Part shown: positions 61,841-64,000 of the stretch, one piece after another
How the letters are laid out: each line of letters starts with the position of its first letter
How positions within the stretch are numbered: position 1 is the first letter of the stretch
Origin: Oscillatoriales cyanobacterium USR001
GTDB taxonomy: Bacteria > Cyanobacteriota > Cyanobacteriia > Cyanobacteriales > Microcoleaceae
NCBI GenBank assembly: GCA_001698425.1
Contig: MBRE01000065.1
Location: forward strand, 3,248 to 67,247
Reading direction: 5' to 3'
DNA: 64,000 nt
Translations under genes and position numbers: made by a program
The notes under the pieces: model-generated
The model's input: the letters and a program-made list of their open reading frames with translations, nothing else
Told to the model about the DNA's origin: nothing
Databases searched by the model: none

Positions 61841-63094
61841 GTGCTCAAGAAAATGAATCTACAAACTAGAATGCTCAGTGCCTTTGTCATCATGGGTTTG
61901 ATTGTATTGATAGTTGGGTTGGTGGGTTGGAGCAGCACTTCCAGGCTGAATAAGTATATCGATGACTTGGTGGGAAATGCTGTGCCGAGCCTGATTGGAA
62001 TGTGGAAAATTAACCAAGGACAAACTAGCATTCAGTCAGGCGAGCGGTTGTTGTTCACTCCTAATATCACTAAGGAAAAAAGGCAGGGTGTGCTTACTCA
62101 AATCGCACAAGGTTGGCAACTGATTAATGAAGGAATTAAAGAATACGAATCTAGTCCATTTAATGACAAAGAAGAAGAGCAACAATATCAAAAATTTAAG
62201 CAAAACTTTAATGCTTGGAAGCAATCGCACCTGAAATTTATAGAGATAGAACGAAAATTTCGCGAACTTGGCATCTCGAATCCTTGGGAAAGGCGAGCAG
62301 ATTTGCTCAGCCGGGGTATTAAAGACAATTCACCGGAAATGAATACAGTTAAAAGAGCGCTGGCGTTGCAAAAAAAGATGGATGAGGAAGGGGTGGAAAC
62401 AGAGGAGCCTTTGTATAAAATAGTTAGAGAAGATACTGAAATACTTCTGAAACAAAATGATGATTTGAAAGAAGAAGTTCGCAAGGAAGTTGAGCAAGAA
62501 GTGAGCCGATCTAGGTTCTGGGTTATTTTAGGCATGACTATTGGCCCGCTGACGGCGATTATTTTGGGGAGAGTTTTAAGCATGGCGATCGCGAAACCTC
62601 TCGACCAAGCTTTACAAGGTATTATTAACATGATTGTCAGCTCTTCTACCGAAATCGGCGTGACAGTCGAAGAGCAGGAAAGAATTGCTTCTGAACAAGC
62701 AACTTCAGTTAATCAAACTACGATTACAATGGAAGAATTGAGAGCATCAGCTAGACAAGCAGCAGAACAAGCAGAATCGGCAACAGAAAATGCTCGTCAA
62801 GTATTAAATTTAGCGGAAGAAGGAACAGTAGGAGCGCGTCAAGTTTTAAACTTAGCAGAGTCGGGAGCAACGGGAGCGCGTCAAGTTTTAAATTTAGCAG
62901 AAGAAGGTACTAAGGTAGTAGGAAAAACTTTAGATGGGATGTCTGAATTGAAAGAAAAAGTAGGCGCGATCGCGCACCAAATTACCCGCTTAAACGACCA
63001 AACAAATCAAATTGGTAGCATTACTAGCGCAGTAACAGATATCGCCAATCAAACCAATATGTTAGCCTTACTCAATCTCAAAGCAGTAGTTTAG
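61841..63094 (+). CDS. Truncated methyl-accepting chemotaxis-type protein
   Basis: A 417-residue protein starting at GTG 61841 with AAGGAG six bases upstream. TM1 (residues ~12-30), a 4HB-type periplasmic domain, TM2 (residues ~225-246, VILGMTIGPLTAIILGRVLS), then a cytoplasmic coiled coil. Three exact 14-residue units (GARQVLNLAEEGT type) are at 317-358. The protein ends in TNMLALLNLKAVV, just where intact MCPs show NMLALNAAVEAARAGE, so the signalling hairpin tip and the second helix are missing. It is a truncated receptor, either a pseudogene or a stand-alone partner. Confidence 0.78.
   Translation: MLKKMNLQTRMLSAFVIMGLIVLIVGLVGWSSTSRLNKYIDDLVGNAVPSLIGMWKINQGQTSIQSGERLLFTPNITKEKRQGVLTQIAQGWQLINEGIKEYESSPFNDKEEEQQYQKFKQNFNAWKQSHLKFIEIERKFRELGISNPWERRADLLSRGIKDNSPEMNTVKRALALQKKMDEEGVETEEPLYKIVREDTEILLKQNDDLKEEVRKEVEQEVSRSRFWVILGMTIGPLTAIILGRVLSMAIAKPLDQALQGIINMIVSSSTEIGVTVEEQERIASEQATSVNQTTITMEELRASARQAAEQAESATENARQVLNLAEEGTVGARQVLNLAESGATGARQVLNLAEEGTKVVGKTLDGMSELKEKVGAIAHQITRLNDQTNQIGSITSAVTDIANQTNMLALLNLKAVV
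62789..62914 (+). repeat. 42 bp in-frame tandem repeat in the chemoreceptor
   Basis: Three copies of a 42 bp unit with GCGCGTCAAGTTTTAAA, encoding 14 residues each, that is two heptads of the coiled coil. Length change would keep the coiled-coil register. Confidence 0.85.
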
Positions 63095-63179
63095 CTTGCA
63101 ATACCGAGCAGTTCCTTTACCCCCAAGATGGCGGCGTTACGTAAATCGTGCGTAAATCCAGAGCATTGAGCGATCGCCA

Positions 63180-63785
63180 TTAAATTGGCATAATGTCATC
63201 AAGTTTCAATTCTAAATTGGGAAATAGGTAAGAAGAAATTGAATCTCCCAAACGATATTGTTGCTGCTGGTATACCCCATTAACTAACTGACAGATTGTA
63301 AAAGTAGGCTGCTTTGGATTGCCGATAAATTGCCAACCACCCAATCCACGAAAGTCCACAATCCAATATTCTAGGATATTCAAAAAAGCATATTCTTCTA
63401 CTTTTCTAGCATAATCATCTTGCCAATTAGTGCTAACTACTTCAGCAACTAGCTTAATCGTACTTCCATTACAAATAACTGGCTCTTTTTGCCAAAGGGG
63501 TTCTTGACTAAGTTCTGTTTGATCTAAAACAACCACATCAGGACGCAGTGCTGTAGCTTTAGCAAATAGGGGTTTAATCAGGCAACTTTTTGGCACTAAC
63601 CAGTTTAATTTAGAACGGAAAATTTCGACATAGATTCTACCGGCAATACTTCCAGCAACAGTTTCGTGAGGACCTGTAGGTTCCATGTCTCTGAGTTCTC
63701 CATCAATTAATTCATAGCGTGTATTATCCCCATATTGGGCGATAAATTCCTCAAAGCTAAGTAGTTTGGATGGGGTATAGGTCAT
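63180..63785 (-). CDS. Uma2-family PD-(D/E)XK putative endonuclease
   Basis: A 201-residue Uma2 (DUF820) protein, very common in cyanobacteria. Typical blocks are FEEFIAQYGDNTRYELIDGE, LRPDVVVLDQTEL and KLVAEVVSTNWQDDYARKVE, where D and E residues build a restriction-endonuclease-like active site (PD-(D/E)XK, E-V variant). It was once guessed to be a transposase-linked nuclease; the function is unknown. The start ATG at 63785 gives MTYTPSKLLS. It is preceded by a GTTATTT heptamer array. Confidence 0.87.
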   Translation of the reverse strand: MTYTPSKLLSFEEFIAQYGDNTRYELIDGELRDMEPTGPHETVAGSIAGRIYVEIFRSKLNWLVPKSCLIKPLFAKATALRPDVVVLDQTELSQEPLWQKEPVICNGSTIKLVAEVVSTNWQDDYARKVEEYAFLNILEYWIVDFRGLGGWQFIGNPKQPTFTICQLVNGVYQQQQYRLGDSISSYLFPNLELKLDDIMPI

Positions 63786-63786
63786 A

Positions 63787-63851
63787 GGTTGTTATTTGTT
63801 AGTTGTTATTTGTTAGTTGTTATTTGTTATTTGTTATTTGTTATTTGTTAA
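63787..63851. repeat. GTTATTT/GTTAGTT heptamer array
   Basis: About nine 7 bp units just upstream of the Uma2 start, complement of the AACAAAT array at 16417. Confidence 0.88.
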
Positions 63852-63945
63852 TCGCAGGTTTTCTCTAAATTCAGTGTCGCAGTTATAAAGTAAGTGAGGT
63901 ACGCACCTACCCATTGCCAATTACCCATTCCCAATTAGGAAGAGA

Positions 63946-64000
63946 AATTAAATAATTAGCTTGTTTGTAGTAAGCGCCAAGCGCGCTCTTTGCGCTTACT
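63946..64000. repeat. REP-like palindrome (copy 5, cut by window end)
   Basis: Begins AATTAAATAATTAGCTTG and TTTGTAGTAAGCGC, then the right arm GCGCTTACT, cut off by the end of the window. Confidence 0.75.

Overview
The window is chromosomal DNA from a cyanobacterium, most likely a filamentous non-heterocystous one (Oscillatoriales-like; this lineage call is an inference). The evidence is the very frequent HIP1 octamer GCGATCGC on both strands, an allophycocyanin-B alpha subunit (apcD), a CRR6-type NDH-1 maturation factor, a ferredoxin-type glutamate synthase of cyanobacterial length, and many heptanucleotide tandem repeats of the kind known from filamentous cyanobacteria.

Layout. 0-13 kb: a ferritin-like protein, CRR6, a 2000-residue DUF4347/RTX surface protein, a DUF4351 nuclease-like gene, an LPG-synthase-type membrane protein and an RTX-subtilisin. 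13-25 kb: mostly housekeeping (IscA-like protein, cupin phosphomannose isomerase, cell-wall amidase, MoxR ATPase, leuD, FAD oxidoreductase, HEAT-repeat protein, GDP-fucose genes gmd and fcl, DedA, apcD). 25.4-26.9 kb: a convergent, overlapping type II restriction-modification pair. 27-32.4 kb: a membrane-tethered subtilisin with a small partner, and clpB. 32.6-42.4 kb: an accessory island holding a PD-(D/E)XK protein, three Rpn/PDDEXK-type genes (two a fresh tandem duplication), a secreted-type M23/RTX peptidase divergent from an HTH-STAND-TPR regulator across an operator-like array, a MazEF pair and a DUF433/DUF5615-like pair. 42.7-64 kb: phosphodiester glycosidase, glutamate synthase, a DUF433 orphan, two soluble histidine kinases (one with a LOV-type domain), mutL, a WecG-type glycosyltransferase, rpsD, purH, a 2OG-Fe(II) oxygenase, a truncated chemoreceptor and a Uma2 protein.

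How the parts relate. gmd and fcl together make GDP-L-fucose for surface glycans, and the cupin isomerase and WecG-type transferase fit the same surface-polymer theme. Four proteins with calcium-binding or subtilisin/M23 modules point to an active extracellular proteome. The 25-42 kb stretch looks like a defence and toxin-antitoxin neighbourhood. Its most interesting property is that all four Rpn-like or DUF4351 genes in the window carry an in-frame internal ATG with a good Shine-Dalgarno sequence just before a hydrophilic repeat tract, which would give a separate C-terminal protein of 83-103 residues.

Repeats are a major feature: a ~127 bp MITE-like element (two complete copies and one partial), a REP-like palindrome (five copies), and heptamer arrays (AATTGGG/T, CTTCCTT, AACAGTT, AACAAAT), some of which lie inside the coding sequences of mutL and the FAD oxidoreductase without breaking the frame. 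No tRNA, rRNA, CRISPR array or complete insertion sequence was recognised. All identifications come from reading the sequence; no database search was run.
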